Assembly: GCF_006476045.1 (NCBI RefSeq)
Contig: NZ_SRZY01000027.1
Span: forward strand, 124,001-188,000
Direction of reading: 5' to 3'
From: Sphingobacterium lumbrici
GTDB taxonomy: Bacteria > Bacteroidota > Bacteroidia > Sphingobacteriales > Sphingobacteriaceae
Length of the DNA: 64,000 bases
Each line of letters starts with the position of its first letter. The first letter of the stretch is position 1. The notes under the pieces are model-generated. The model searched no databases. It saw nothing but the letters and a program-made list of their open reading frames with translations, and was not told the DNA's origin. Positions 1-8,211 of this stretch are shown here, one piece after another. A program made the translations under genes and the position numbers.

Positions 1-69
1 GTGGAAAGGGGGTTATTAGCACAGCACGAAATAGAGAAAGCAACTAATTCCAATATATCTTTAAATTAG
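1..69 (+). CDS. 3' end of an unidentified protein (partial)
   Basis: Frame 1 is open from the window edge to a TAG at 67-69 and gives about 22 residues ending in SNISLN. A strong hairpin with a T-run follows at 91-129, as expected after a real gene. The fragment is too short to recognise, and another frame is also open for about 50 bases, so the frame choice is tentative. Confidence 0.35.
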   Translation: MERGLLAQHEIEKATNSNISLN

Positions 70-90
70 TATTGTAACTATTATAAATAT

Positions 91-129
91 AAAAAGGGAT
101 AGGGTATGAATATACCTTATCCCTTTTTT
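91..129 (+). terminator. Rho-independent terminator upstream of the patatin gene
   Basis: A near-perfect inverted repeat (AAAAAGGGATAGGGTAT, short loop, ATACCTTATCCC) ends in a run of six Ts. The opposite strand also ends in Ts, so it could work both ways. It separates the partial upstream gene from the patatin gene, which therefore needs its own promoter. Confidence 0.8.
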
Positions 130-163
130 ACATTTAACTACCATTATTTATTGCAAATAATTC

Positions 164-179
164 GTATATTAGAATATAC
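164..179. promoter_or_regulatory. Palindromic operator-like site before the patatin gene
   Basis: GTATATT-AG-AATATAC is a perfect 7-bp dyad lying 16 bases before the ATG at 195, and the octamer palindrome GAACGTTC follows at 181-188. The position suits a repressor or activator site over the promoter. The binding protein is unknown. Confidence 0.35.
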
Positions 180-194
180 CGAACGTTCCCTTGT

Positions 195-1256
195 ATGAAA
201 AGAATATTGTCTATTGACGGTGGTGGCATTCGCGGTATTATACCGGGAATGGTTGTAGCAGCCTTGGAAGATAAAATAAGAAAACTAACCGGAGATCCTC
301 AAACTCATATTTCCGAGTACTTTGATTTTTTTTCCGGAACAAGTACAGGAGGGATTTTCATTTCTCTGCTATTACTTCCTTCAGCAGATAATCCTCAAAA
401 GCCGAAGTTTAGTGCACGTGAAGCATTAAATATTTATTTAGACCACGGAGAAGAAATATTTAATGCACGAAAATGGAGAAAGTTTTTGGGTAAATTTGGT
501 CTCTTGAGCGAGTTATACGATGAAAAGGTTCTGGAAAAAGTACTACAAGACTATTTTGGTGATACAAAATTAAGTGAACTGATTAAACCTTGCATTATTA
601 CTGCCTACAATATAGAATTGCGTAAAAACCATCTTTTTAGACAGCAAAAAGCATTAAGTCATGGTGATTCTAGAGACTTTCTATTACGAGATGTCTGTAG
701 GGCAACATCTGCAGCCCCAAGCTTTTTTTCGGTAGCCGAGATCTTTTCTTTAGCAGGAACGCGTTACACGTTATTGGATGGTGGTCTTTTTGCACATAAT
801 CCGGCCATAGCAGCGCTCCTTGAGGTTTTAAAAACGTTCAATACCTTTAAGATAACTGACATGAATATTCTTTCATTGGGTACGGGTATCACTAAAAATG
901 CCTATAATTATGAAGACTTTAAGAAAAAGTGGGCTATTTCGATAAGTCCGGCTTTGGTAGACATTATGACATCCTCTTCTTCTGAAAGTAACGACTATTT
1001 TATAAAACAACTTTTTAAATCGGTAAAGAAACCAAATAATTACCGACGTATAGAACCTACAAACCTTTCTTCTATTAATCCTGCGATGGACGCGGCCAGT
1101 AAATCCAATATTCACAAAATAGTTACCTTAGCAGATAAAGTCGTAAGCGAAAATGAAGCTCTTTTAGATACTCTGGCTGCCGAACTAATACACGATAAAA
1201 AAGAAATTGAGCGAAGGGAGAAATCCGTATGGCACTTCTTAAAAAATAAAGAATAA
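195..1256 (+). CDS. Patatin-like phospholipase
   Basis: A predicted cytoplasmic lipid acyl hydrolase with the patatin Ser-Asp dyad. All three hallmarks are present: the glycine-rich oxyanion loop DGGGIRG (residues 8-14), the nucleophile elbow GTSTGG with Ser50, and the DGG motif with Asp195. There is no signal peptide or membrane segment. Length (353 residues) fits the stand-alone bacterial subfamily, some members of which serve as CBASS effectors that degrade membranes after cyclic-nucleotide activation. No CD-NTase, Cap2 or Cap3 gene is next to it: a terminator lies upstream and the convergent fucose cluster downstream. It therefore reads as a single-gene unit. The enzyme class is secure; a defence role is only a possibility. 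Confidence 0.88.
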   Translation: MKRILSIDGGGIRGIIPGMVVAALEDKIRKLTGDPQTHISEYFDFFSGTSTGGIFISLLLLPSADNPQKPKFSAREALNIYLDHGEEIFNARKWRKFLGKFGLLSELYDEKVLEKVLQDYFGDTKLSELIKPCIITAYNIELRKNHLFRQQKALSHGDSRDFLLRDVCRATSAAPSFFSVAEIFSLAGTRYTLLDGGLFAHNPAIAALLEVLKTFNTFKITDMNILSLGTGITKNAYNYEDFKKKWAISISPALVDIMTSSSSESNDYFIKQLFKSVKKPNNYRRIEPTNLSSINPAMDAASKSNIHKIVTLADKVVSENEALLDTLAAELIHDKKEIERREKSVWHFLKNKE

Positions 1257-1284
1257 GATTCGCCGCAAACTAACCTTCTCATCA

Positions 1285-2073
1285 TTATTCTTTAATAAGA
1301 GCTCTATCTAAATGTACGTATCCACCGTCTACATGAATTAATTGACCTGTAGTATGGCTTGAGCGGTCGGACAATAAAAATACACTTGTGTAGGCAATCT
1401 CTTCGGAGGTTGTCATACGATGTTCCAACGGAATACGGTTGGTGATTTTTGTTAAGGTCTCTTCCGGATTATCCAATGTTTGAATCCACTTATCATATTG
1501 AGGTGTCGAAGCCTCAGCAACCACAATTGCATTGACACGGATACCATAAGGTAACAGTTCTACAGCCCATTCCCGCGTTAGTGCATTACGTCCACCATTA
1601 GCTGCGGCATACGCCGAAGTATTACCTTGACCTGTTTCAGCCGTTTTTGACGTGATATTAAGAATCGCGCCCTTCGATGCCTTTAACGCTTCCAGAGAAT
1701 GATGTGCCATTAAATAATAGTGAATAAGATTGCTATGCAAAGATTGCACAAAACGTTCATAATTTCCGGATGCTAAACCAACACCATCATTAACACCTGC
1801 ATTGTTTACTAAACCATCAATACGGCCAAATTGGGCCAATGTTTCTTTAATAGCATTTTCACAAGCTTGGGGACTTGACAATTCTGCTTGTATCGAGATC
1901 GTCGTAACTCCTAATTTCGCCACTTCTTCTCTCACTGTGTTGTTGTCAACTTGGTTTCTTCCCACAATAACCGGAATCGCACCTTCTTTGGCCAAAGCGA
2001 CTACAATTGCACGACCGATCCCTTTGGCCCCCCCCGTGACTACAAAAACTTTATCTCTTAGATTTAAATCCAT
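1285..2073 (-). CDS. SDR oxidoreductase, probable L-fucose dehydrogenase
   Basis: The last gene of the fucose cluster, four bases after the lactonase gene. It is a short-chain dehydrogenase with the Rossmann motif TGGAKGIG (residues 13-20), NNAG (90-93), Ser142 and Tyr155. By position and family it should oxidise L-fucose to L-fuconolactone with NAD(P)+, the first step of the non-phosphorylative pathway. The active-site Lys of the usual YxxxK is Asn159 here (YAAAN, codon AAT), which is unusual for a classical SDR. The C-terminus has the expected TGQxxxVDGG motif. Assignment to fucose rather than fuconate chemistry rests on context, because a second SDR with normal YxxxK sits at 3901-4665. Confidence 0.8.
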   Translation of the reverse strand: MDLNLRDKVFVVTGGAKGIGRAIVVALAKEGAIPVIVGRNQVDNNTVREEVAKLGVTTISIQAELSSPQACENAIKETLAQFGRIDGLVNNAGVNDGVGLASGNYERFVQSLHSNLIHYYLMAHHSLEALKASKGAILNITSKTAETGQGNTSAYAAANGGRNALTREWAVELLPYGIRVNAIVVAEASTPQYDKWIQTLDNPEETLTKITNRIPLEHRMTTSEEIAYTSVFLLSDRSSHTTGQLIHVDGGYVHLDRALIKE

Positions 2074-2077
2074 TTTC

Positions 2078-2908
2078 TTATTTTAAATTATAGAATTTAG
2101 CAGCATTTCCTCCCCAGAAAGCATTCAGCTCCATTTCTGTAAGAGATGTAATATGCTTATTCACTATTTCAATTCCCTGTGTGTAGGAAGCTGCCAACAA
2201 CATCACGGGCCAATCTGATCCAAACATGATTCTTTCTGTACCAAAGGCACTAATTGTATGAGCAATATAAGGTGCAAAATCATCCACTTTCCAATTTTTC
2301 CAATCTGCTTCTGTTGCTAGACCTGAGATCTTGCAGCTTACATTTTTATAATCAGCTAGTTCTGTAATAAATTCGAACCACCCCTGCGTACCTCTATTTT
2401 TTATATCCGGCTTAGCGATATGATCTAAAACAAATCTCTGTTCGGGATTGGCCGCTACACATGCTAACGTACTACGGAAATGATGTGGTCCGATCAAAAG
2501 ATCGTAAGTGTAATCATATTTTGTCAACGCCTTAATACCGCGTTGAAATGCTTCACGCAAGATAAAATCCGGATCCTCTTCTGCTTGAATAATATGCCTA
2601 AACCCTTTGATGACAGGCTCCTTTGTGTATTCTTGCAATTGTTCATCTATATTATCAGCTTGCAGGTCTACCCAACCGACCACTCCCTTAATTAATGCAT
2701 AAACCTTAGATAGATCGACCAAAAATTGTGTCTCTGCTGCATTTTGACTTGCTTGTACAGCCACAGTTCCATCCATCTTACTCTCCTTCAAAATAGATGA
2801 AAGATCGTTAGGTAGAAAATCTCGCTGGATAACAGCCATATCATCTGTTATCCAACTGTCCTTTACCTTATCATATATCCAAAAATGTTGATGAGAATCT
2901 ATACGCAT
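2078..2908 (-). CDS. Amidohydrolase, probable L-fuconolactonase
   Basis: A 276-residue metal-dependent TIM-barrel hydrolase of the amidohydrolase 2 family. The N-terminal metal motif HQHFW (residues 6-10) and the late FGSDWPV motif are both visible, as in characterised L-fuconolactonases and L-rhamnonolactonases. It should open L-fucono-1,4-lactone to L-fuconate. Its ATG follows the FAH gene after one base and its stop precedes the fucose dehydrogenase gene by four bases, so the three are co-translated from one mRNA. No signal peptide: cytoplasmic. Confidence 0.85.
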   Translation of the reverse strand: MRIDSHQHFWIYDKVKDSWITDDMAVIQRDFLPNDLSSILKESKMDGTVAVQASQNAAETQFLVDLSKVYALIKGVVGWVDLQADNIDEQLQEYTKEPVIKGFRHIIQAEEDPDFILREAFQRGIKALTKYDYTYDLLIGPHHFRSTLACVAANPEQRFVLDHIAKPDIKNRGTQGWFEFITELADYKNVSCKISGLATEADWKNWKVDDFAPYIAHTISAFGTERIMFGSDWPVMLLAASYTQGIEIVNKHITSLTEMELNAFWGGNAAKFYNLK

Positions 2909-2909
2909 A

Positions 2910-3767
2910 CTATTTTCCTGAATAAGCTACAACTTCTTGTTTTTGTATTCCCAAATAATCGGCTCCTAATTCTATGGTGTCACCTGGCTTTAAATAAATT
3001 GGTGGGTTGAAACCTAAACCTACTCCGGCTGGGGTACCCGTAGAAATAACATCACCTGGAAGCAATGTCATAAACTGAGATATATATGAAATAATATGCT
3101 GAACAGAAAAAATAAGATTGCTGGTATTTCCATCCTGATAGGTTTGACCATTAACCTTTAACCAGAGACGTACATTATTTATGTCCGGAATTTCGTCTTG
3201 TGTTGTTAAAATTGGTCCCATTGGTGCAAAGGTGTCACAACCTTTCCCCTTATCCCAAGTTCCACCTCTTTCCAATTGAAAAGCACGCTCGGATACATCA
3301 TTATGCAACACATATCCTGCTACGTAGTCCAATGCTTCAGATTCCTCCACATAGGAAGCCTTCTTACCAATGACAATCCCGAATTCAACTTCCCAATCTG
3401 TTTTTTCCGAATTGCGAGGAATCGTAACGTTATCATTTGGCCCTACCAATGATGACGTCGATTTCATAAAAATGATAGGTTCGGCCGGGATAGGAGAATT
3501 CGTCTCAGCAGCATGATCCTTGTAATTTAGACCAATACAAACGATCTTAGATGGTCGTGTAAAGGGAGCGCCTAAACGCACATTACCAGGAATTTCAACT
3601 AATTTACCATCGTTAGCTTTAACAAACTGATCCAGTCGAGCTAAGCCATTGTTCGCAAAAAAGTCTTCTGTATAGTCCCCTCCAAAGGCTGACACATCGT
3701 AATTTTTTCCATCAATTTGAACACCTATTTTTTCTTTTCCTGGTTCACCAAAACGTAGTAGTTTCAT
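2910..3767 (-). CDS. FAH-family hydrolase, probable 2,4-diketo-3-deoxy-L-fuconate hydrolase
   Basis: A 285-residue fumarylacetoacetate-hydrolase-fold enzyme. The N-terminal capping region (about 1-70) precedes the catalytic domain with GLNYKDHAAE, the metal ligands in EVEFGIVIG and NDVSERAFQ, and the closing TGTPAGVG motif. In the Xanthomonas-type fucose pathway the matching enzyme splits 2,4-diketo-3-deoxy-L-fuconate into pyruvate and L-lactate, which fits the operon. The 133-base gap before it holds a copy of its own start region (3846-3865). Substrate is inferred from context. Confidence 0.82.
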   Translation of the reverse strand: MKLLRFGEPGKEKIGVQIDGKNYDVSAFGGDYTEDFFANNGLARLDQFVKANDGKLVEIPGNVRLGAPFTRPSKIVCIGLNYKDHAAETNSPIPAEPIIFMKSTSSLVGPNDNVTIPRNSEKTDWEVEFGIVIGKKASYVEESEALDYVAGYVLHNDVSERAFQLERGGTWDKGKGCDTFAPMGPILTTQDEIPDINNVRLWLKVNGQTYQDGNTSNLIFSVQHIISYISQFMTLLPGDVISTGTPAGVGLGFNPPIYLKPGDTIELGADYLGIQKQEVVAYSGK

Positions 3768-3780
3768 CGTATTTTAATTT
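3761..3780. repeat. 20-bp direct repeat, copy 1 (over the FAH start codon)
   Basis: This stretch covers the first ATGAAAC of the FAH gene and its upstream leader. An identical 20-base copy lies 85 bases away at 3846-3865. The exact match across start codon plus leader suggests a duplicated gene front left by a past rearrangement. Confidence 0.8.
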
Positions 3781-3845
3781 ATTAATTATGGTCGATGAGA
3801 GCTCAATGCAAATCATCGTCTTACCTATCAATGATTTACACTTCG

Positions 3846-3865
3846 GTTTCATCGTATTTTAATTT
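3846..3865. repeat. 20-bp direct repeat, copy 2 (vestigial start)
   Basis: Identical to 3761-3780. On the minus strand it again reads leader plus ATGAAAC (ATG at 3852-3850). The 85-base offset puts this ATG out of frame with the FAH gene: it opens a 35-codon frame that stops at 3745 inside FAH. It may be a dead start or a short leader peptide. Confidence 0.75.
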
Positions 3866-3900
3866 AATTTGTTAGATAGCACTTTTTTTTAAAGCAAATC

Positions 3901-4665
3901 TTAATTATTCAGTTTAATAAATCCTCCATCAATGGGATAATCATTGCCTGTAATAAAGCCCGCATCATCACTGCATAGAAATAGAGCGAGTTTTGCTATT
4001 TCCTCTGGTTTTGCCATACGGCCAATTGGCTGTGATTTTGAGAGTTTATCAAACATTTCTTCCTCTTTACCGGGATAATTTTTCGCGATAAAACCATCTA
4101 CAAAAGGCGTATGTACGCGTGCAGGTGAGATACTGTTGCAACGAATATTGTCTGCTATGTAATCACGGGCTACCGATAGACTCATAGCAAAAATAGCACC
4201 TTTGCTCATTGAGTATGCAAACCTATCTGTAATACCTACCCAAGCAGCGATAGAAGCAAGATTTAAGATTGCTCCACCTCCATGTTTCTTCATCGATGGA
4301 ATTACAGCATATAAGGCATTATAGGCGCCTTTCACATTGACATTAAAAATACGATCAAAATCGTCCTTACCACAATTTTCTATATTACCGACATGTGCGA
4401 TCCCCGCATTATTCACCAAAATATCTACACGTCCTATTTTTTCAATGATGGAAGCTACTTCTTCTTGGTTCGATACATTACATTTATGTGCTTGAGCATT
4501 TCCTTCATTTTGAAGTATTCCCTCACATACCTGCTGTGCCTCCTCTTCATTTAAATCTAAGATATGTACCGATGCACCTTCTTTTGCAAAAAGTTCACTG
4601 ATTGCTCTTCCAATTCCGCTTCCACCACCAGTTATAACTGCTACTTTATGGGTTAACTTTGACAT
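3901..4665 (-). CDS. SDR oxidoreductase, probable 2-keto-3-deoxy-L-fuconate dehydrogenase
   Basis: A 254-residue classical short-chain dehydrogenase with TGGGSGIG (residues 12-19), NNAG (85-88), Ser138, Tyr151 and Lys155 (YSMSK). In the non-phosphorylative fucose pathway the second dehydrogenase oxidises 2-keto-3-deoxy-L-fuconate to the 2,4-diketo acid, the substrate of the FAH enzyme encoded just downstream. Its close likeness to pathway SDRs that end in PIDGG and its place beside the FAH gene support this over fucose oxidation. It is separated from GH29 by a 222-base gap with a gene remnant, so it may have a separate promoter. Confidence 0.8.
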   Translation of the reverse strand: MSKLTHKVAVITGGGSGIGRAISELFAKEGASVHILDLNEEEAQQVCEGILQNEGNAQAHKCNVSNQEEVASIIEKIGRVDILVNNAGIAHVGNIENCGKDDFDRIFNVNVKGAYNALYAVIPSMKKHGGGAILNLASIAAWVGITDRFAYSMSKGAIFAMSLSVARDYIADNIRCNSISPARVHTPFVDGFIAKNYPGKEEEMFDKLSKSQPIGRMAKPEEIAKLALFLCSDDAGFITGNDYPIDGGFIKLNN

Positions 4666-4685
4666 TACTATTTATTCTATATATT

Positions 4686-4793
4686 TTAATCCAATAACCA
4701 TTTCGCCAATTCTTTGGCGACTTTTAAATTTTCAAATTCCTTAGACAACTTTCGGTCATCTAACCACACCTGCTGCGGGTAAATTTTCTTATG
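4686..4793 (-). pseudogene. Headless gene remnant inside the fucose cluster
   Basis: The 222-base gap 4666-4887 is not empty. Its minus strand has a 35-codon open frame, bounded upstream by a TGA (4794-4796) and ending in TAA (4686-4688), with no start codon. It reads like a real protein C-terminus: charged and amphipathic, including YPQQVWLDDRKLS and VAKELAKWLLD. It is most simply the tail of a gene lost from the operon between the fucosidase and the SDR. The family was not recognised. Confidence 0.55.
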
Positions 4794-4887
4794 TCAATTA
4801 TTATTCTGTCATTTGGAAACATCGTAAGCTATGAGTAAGAAAATTAGCAGAAAAAAATTGTTCATAAGTTTAGATGTTGTTTGTTTT

Positions 4888-6192
4888 TTATTTCACATCC
4901 AATGTTAAAATTAATAAATCTTTATCAATTGACTTCGGAAGTAATATTTCCAATCCTGAACTCGTGCGTGTATATGATACCGATTTGTCATCATCGTAAT
5001 TTGAAATTTTCTTTATATCGGGAACAAAATCCTTGATTAGCACTTTTTCTTGATTCGGATTAAAGATATGGATGTAAATTTTATTTGCTTTTTTTGTCAG
5101 TGCATATTCATCTGTGGGTGGAACAAAGCCACCCTCTGTTCCGTAAATCGTTTCGCCATACTTACTCAACCAATTCCCAATATCAAGAAGTCTATCCTGT
5201 TGATAATCTTGTATTTCACCATTTGGCATAGGGCCTATATTCAACAAGAGATTAGAGCCATATCCCGCAGCTTTGACCAAATAGGTAAGCACTTCTTTGA
5301 AACTTTTTTGTTTTCGGTCTTTAATATCAAACCCCCATGATCCAGCGATCGTACCACAAACTTCTTTAGGGAGATTTCCTACTTGATCAGCAGAGGTACC
5401 GTATCCCGTTGTATTCTGACCTGGCAAATCACGCTCAAACATCTGAAAATCTTCTCCTTCAAAAGTTGCTATATGATGGTTATTACCAATAAGACACTGT
5501 GGCTGTAATTGGTGAATCAAACGGTATATTTCATCATATTTCCAATCTGCTTCTGGTTTGTCCCAGTGGCCATCAAACCAGATTCCATCAATTTGGCCAT
5601 AATTCGTTAACAATTCCGTCAACTGATCTTTCATAAACTGAATATAACTATCCCAATTACCTTGGGTGCTGTCACGACCAATTATTCCCTTTCCTGTTTT
5701 CCCTGCAGGTAAATAATCATCTCTGCCCCAATCCAAAAGAGAATAGTAAAACATTACTTTTATACCCTCTTCCCGACAAGCCTCTACCAATTCTTTTACG
5801 ATATCTCGCTTAAACGGTGTCGCTTTTACGATATTATAATCTGAAACCTGAGAATCCCACATAGAAAACCCATCATGATGTCTCGAAGTGAATGTAATAT
5901 ACTTAGCGCCGGAGTCTTTAAAAAGCTTTGCCCACTTAGTCGCATCAAATGCGATAGGATTAAAAAAATCAGGTAATAAGCGATACTCACTTAATCCAAA
6001 ATTCTGGTTATTCATTACCCATTCGCCATCCCCCAAAATGCTATAAACGCCCCAGTGGATAAAAACTCCAAAACGAGATTCTTCAAACCAGGCTCTATTT
6101 TTTAGGTTTTCTGAAGAAGGAACATAGTTCTGCTGTGCACTAACCGAGCTCATGCAGACTAGTACTAGAAAGAAGAAGAAGATTTTTTTCAT
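4888..6192 (-). CDS. GH29 alpha-L-fucosidase, secreted
   Basis: A 434-residue glycoside hydrolase family 29 enzyme that frees L-fucose from glycans. The signal peptide (about 1-19, hydrophobic core FFFFLVLVCM, cleavage after VSA) targets it to the periplasm or surface. Family motifs are clear: RFGVFIHWG (40-48), the His-His pair in FTSRHHDGFSMWDS (101-114) and the nucleophile Asp207 in IWFDGHW. A small beta-sandwich closes the protein. It follows the dehydratase gene by 15 bases, placing sugar release and catabolism under one control. No SusC/SusD pair is present, so glycan uptake must rely on extracellular or periplasmic cleavage and the FucP permease. Confidence 0.93.
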   Translation of the reverse strand: MKKIFFFFLVLVCMSSVSAQQNYVPSSENLKNRAWFEESRFGVFIHWGVYSILGDGEWVMNNQNFGLSEYRLLPDFFNPIAFDATKWAKLFKDSGAKYITFTSRHHDGFSMWDSQVSDYNIVKATPFKRDIVKELVEACREEGIKVMFYYSLLDWGRDDYLPAGKTGKGIIGRDSTQGNWDSYIQFMKDQLTELLTNYGQIDGIWFDGHWDKPEADWKYDEIYRLIHQLQPQCLIGNNHHIATFEGEDFQMFERDLPGQNTTGYGTSADQVGNLPKEVCGTIAGSWGFDIKDRKQKSFKEVLTYLVKAAGYGSNLLLNIGPMPNGEIQDYQQDRLLDIGNWLSKYGETIYGTEGGFVPPTDEYALTKKANKIYIHIFNPNQEKVLIKDFVPDIKKISNYDDDKSVSYTRTSSGLEILLPKSIDKDLLILTLDVK

Positions 6193-6208
6193 CCTTTTAT
6201 TTTTTTAG

Positions 6209-7873
6209 TTATAAAGATACACCTCTACGCCAGGGGATAAAATCATCCTGACCCAATTTAACTGCTTTAGGTTGTACTTCCCCGCTTGCTACTTGAATGA
6301 CAAAATCCAATATGCGATATGCAGCCTCTTCTATCGTTTCCTCTCCATCTATAATGGTTCCACAATTTACGTCGATGATATCCGACATTTTTTCAAAAGT
6401 CTTCGTGTTTGTCGAAACTTTAATCACAGGAGCAATAGGATTACCGGTAGGTGTGCCCAATCCTGTTGTAAAAAGAACGATATTTGCTCCAGATCCGACT
6501 TCCGCTGTCGTACTTTCTACATCATTGCCCGGCGTACACAGCAGATTTAATCCGGGCTGATTCGCCAATTCAGGATAATCCACGACTGCAGTAACGGGTG
6601 ATGTCCCTCCCTTTTTTGCTGCTCCGGCAGATTTGATAGCATCGGTAATCAAACCATCCTTTATATTTCCAGGTGAAGGGTTCATATAAAAGCCCGACCC
6701 ATCGGCTTCTGCTTTAGCATTATATATCTTCATCAACGACATAAATTTTTCTGCCGTCTCTTCATCAATACACCTATCACTTAACTCTTGCTCTACACCA
6801 CATAATTCCGGAAATTCGGCCAATATAACAGAGCCACCCATGTTGACTATCATATCGGATACATAGCCCAATGCGGGATTGGCAGAAATACCAGAAAAGC
6901 CATCTGATCCGCCACATTCCAGCCCAATACATAATTTGTCTAACGTCGCCGGCTGTCGTGTTTGTTTATTGACGTCCGCTAACCCCGCAAAGGTAGCTTT
7001 GAGCGCCTTTTGCATTAAATCTTGTTCTGTACCTTCAAACTGCTGTTCAAAAATATACAATGGCTTGTCAAAGTGTGGGTCTCTTTTAGCAATTTCGTCT
7101 TTCAGTATAGAAGCTTGTGCATGTTGACACCCCAGACTTAATACAGTAGCTCCTGCTACATTCGGATGTGTAATATATCCTGCCAACAGACCACACAACG
7201 CATCTGAATCTAAACGTGTGCCGCCACATCCCATATCGTGGTTCAAAAATTTAACACCATCTACGTTTTCAAATAAGCGGGTAGAACCCTTTTTTATTCC
7301 TGCCGGAGATAAATCAAGTTGTAATAAATCTTGCGCTGAAGCACCATTTTTATATTTTGAAATTAATGTATCGACTTCGTCAGCGTAGTCTTTAGACTCG
7401 ACTTTATATCCCAGTTTTTCTTCTAAGGCCGATTTTAAAGTTAGAATGTTACGGTTTTCGCAAAATACCAGCGGTATTACCAGCCAATAGTTAGCAGTTC
7501 CTACCGTACCGTTACGCCGGTAAAACCCATTAAAAGTCCGGTTTACAAATGCAGATATGTCGGGTCTATTCCAACTTGTTTTTCGCTCTGAAAGTCTAAA
7601 ATCATCTGAAGCGTGCCTTAAGTTATCTACAGTAATGAGCTCTCCTTCAGTAATTTTGCAATTTGTTTTTCCAACCAGAACACCATACATCAATACATCA
7701 CTATCTTTTTCTAAAGTTGTTATAGTGAATTTATGTTTCGATTGCACATCTTGTTTTAATTCGATCGCTATTCCATCAAAATGTGCAAGATATCCTGCCG
7801 GGAGATCACGCAGGGCAACCAATACATTATCATCGGAATGAATCTGTAAAAAATCCTGTCTCAATTTTTCCAT
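6209..7873 (-). CDS. UxaA/altronate-dehydratase-family protein, probable L-fuconate dehydratase
   Basis: A 554-residue protein with an N-terminal SAF-like domain (about 1-95) and a large C-terminal altronate/galactarate dehydratase domain. Visible motifs include HDMGCGG, LSLGCQH, LECGGSDGFSG and CGTIIDGEE. The family removes water from sugar acids to give 2-keto-3-deoxy acids. In this operon the sugar acid would be L-fuconate, giving 2-keto-3-deoxy-L-fuconate. Xanthomonas uses an enolase-superfamily enzyme for this step, but Campylobacter jejuni fucose loci also carry UxaA-type genes, which supports the assignment. Six bases from the mutarotase gene. An altronate or other hexonate role cannot be excluded from sequence. 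Confidence 0.82.
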   Translation of the reverse strand: MEKLRQDFLQIHSDDNVLVALRDLPAGYLAHFDGIAIELKQDVQSKHKFTITTLEKDSDVLMYGVLVGKTNCKITEGELITVDNLRHASDDFRLSERKTSWNRPDISAFVNRTFNGFYRRNGTVGTANYWLVIPLVFCENRNILTLKSALEEKLGYKVESKDYADEVDTLISKYKNGASAQDLLQLDLSPAGIKKGSTRLFENVDGVKFLNHDMGCGGTRLDSDALCGLLAGYITHPNVAGATVLSLGCQHAQASILKDEIAKRDPHFDKPLYIFEQQFEGTEQDLMQKALKATFAGLADVNKQTRQPATLDKLCIGLECGGSDGFSGISANPALGYVSDMIVNMGGSVILAEFPELCGVEQELSDRCIDEETAEKFMSLMKIYNAKAEADGSGFYMNPSPGNIKDGLITDAIKSAGAAKKGGTSPVTAVVDYPELANQPGLNLLCTPGNDVESTTAEVGSGANIVLFTTGLGTPTGNPIAPVIKVSTNTKTFEKMSDIIDVNCGTIIDGEETIEEAAYRILDFVIQVASGEVQPKAVKLGQDDFIPWRRGVSL

Positions 7874-7879
7874 TTTATA

Positions 7880-8209
7880 TTATAACTCAAATATCTTATC
7901 CATTAAAACCCATTTCTCACCATCCTTCGCTCCCGGAATTGCGGATTGATATTTCCACATCAATTTTTCCCATTCCTGCACTTTAGGATTCGATACATCC
8001 ATAGCTGCTTTTTTTTCAAAAGAAAAGAGATCATTAACTTCCATTATCATAAATAATCTATTTTCGAATCTATAAATCTCCATGTTTAAGATACCCGAGG
8101 CTGAAATAGAAGCTTTTATTTCGGGCCATACATTCTTATGGAAATCGACATATTCTTGAATCAACTGAGGATCATCTATCAAATCCAATCCCAAAGCATA
8201 TTTCCTCAT
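7880..8209 (-). CDS. L-rhamnose mutarotase (DUF718) family protein, probable L-fucose mutarotase
   Basis: A 109-residue protein of the RhaM/DUF718 dimeric ferredoxin-like family. The family pattern is clear: LDLIDDPQLIQEYVDFH, then VWPEIKASI, then the MEIYRFENRLFMIMEV strand and a C-terminal tryptophan-rich segment (WEKLMWKYQ). It interconverts the alpha and beta anomers of the imported sugar so that the dehydrogenase has its preferred form. It sits between the permease gene (2 bases) and the dehydratase gene (6 bases), which points to L-fucose as its substrate. Confidence 0.85.
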   Translation of the reverse strand: MRKYALGLDLIDDPQLIQEYVDFHKNVWPEIKASISASGILNMEIYRFENRLFMIMEVNDLFSFEKKAAMDVSNPKVQEWEKLMWKYQSAIPGAKDGEKWVLMDKIFEL

Positions 8210-8211
8210 AT

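Noticed and set aside
195..1256. A CBASS operon built around the patatin gene
   Set aside because: No CD-NTase, ubiquitin-like or other Cap gene is in the window; the gene is bounded by a terminator and the fucose cluster.
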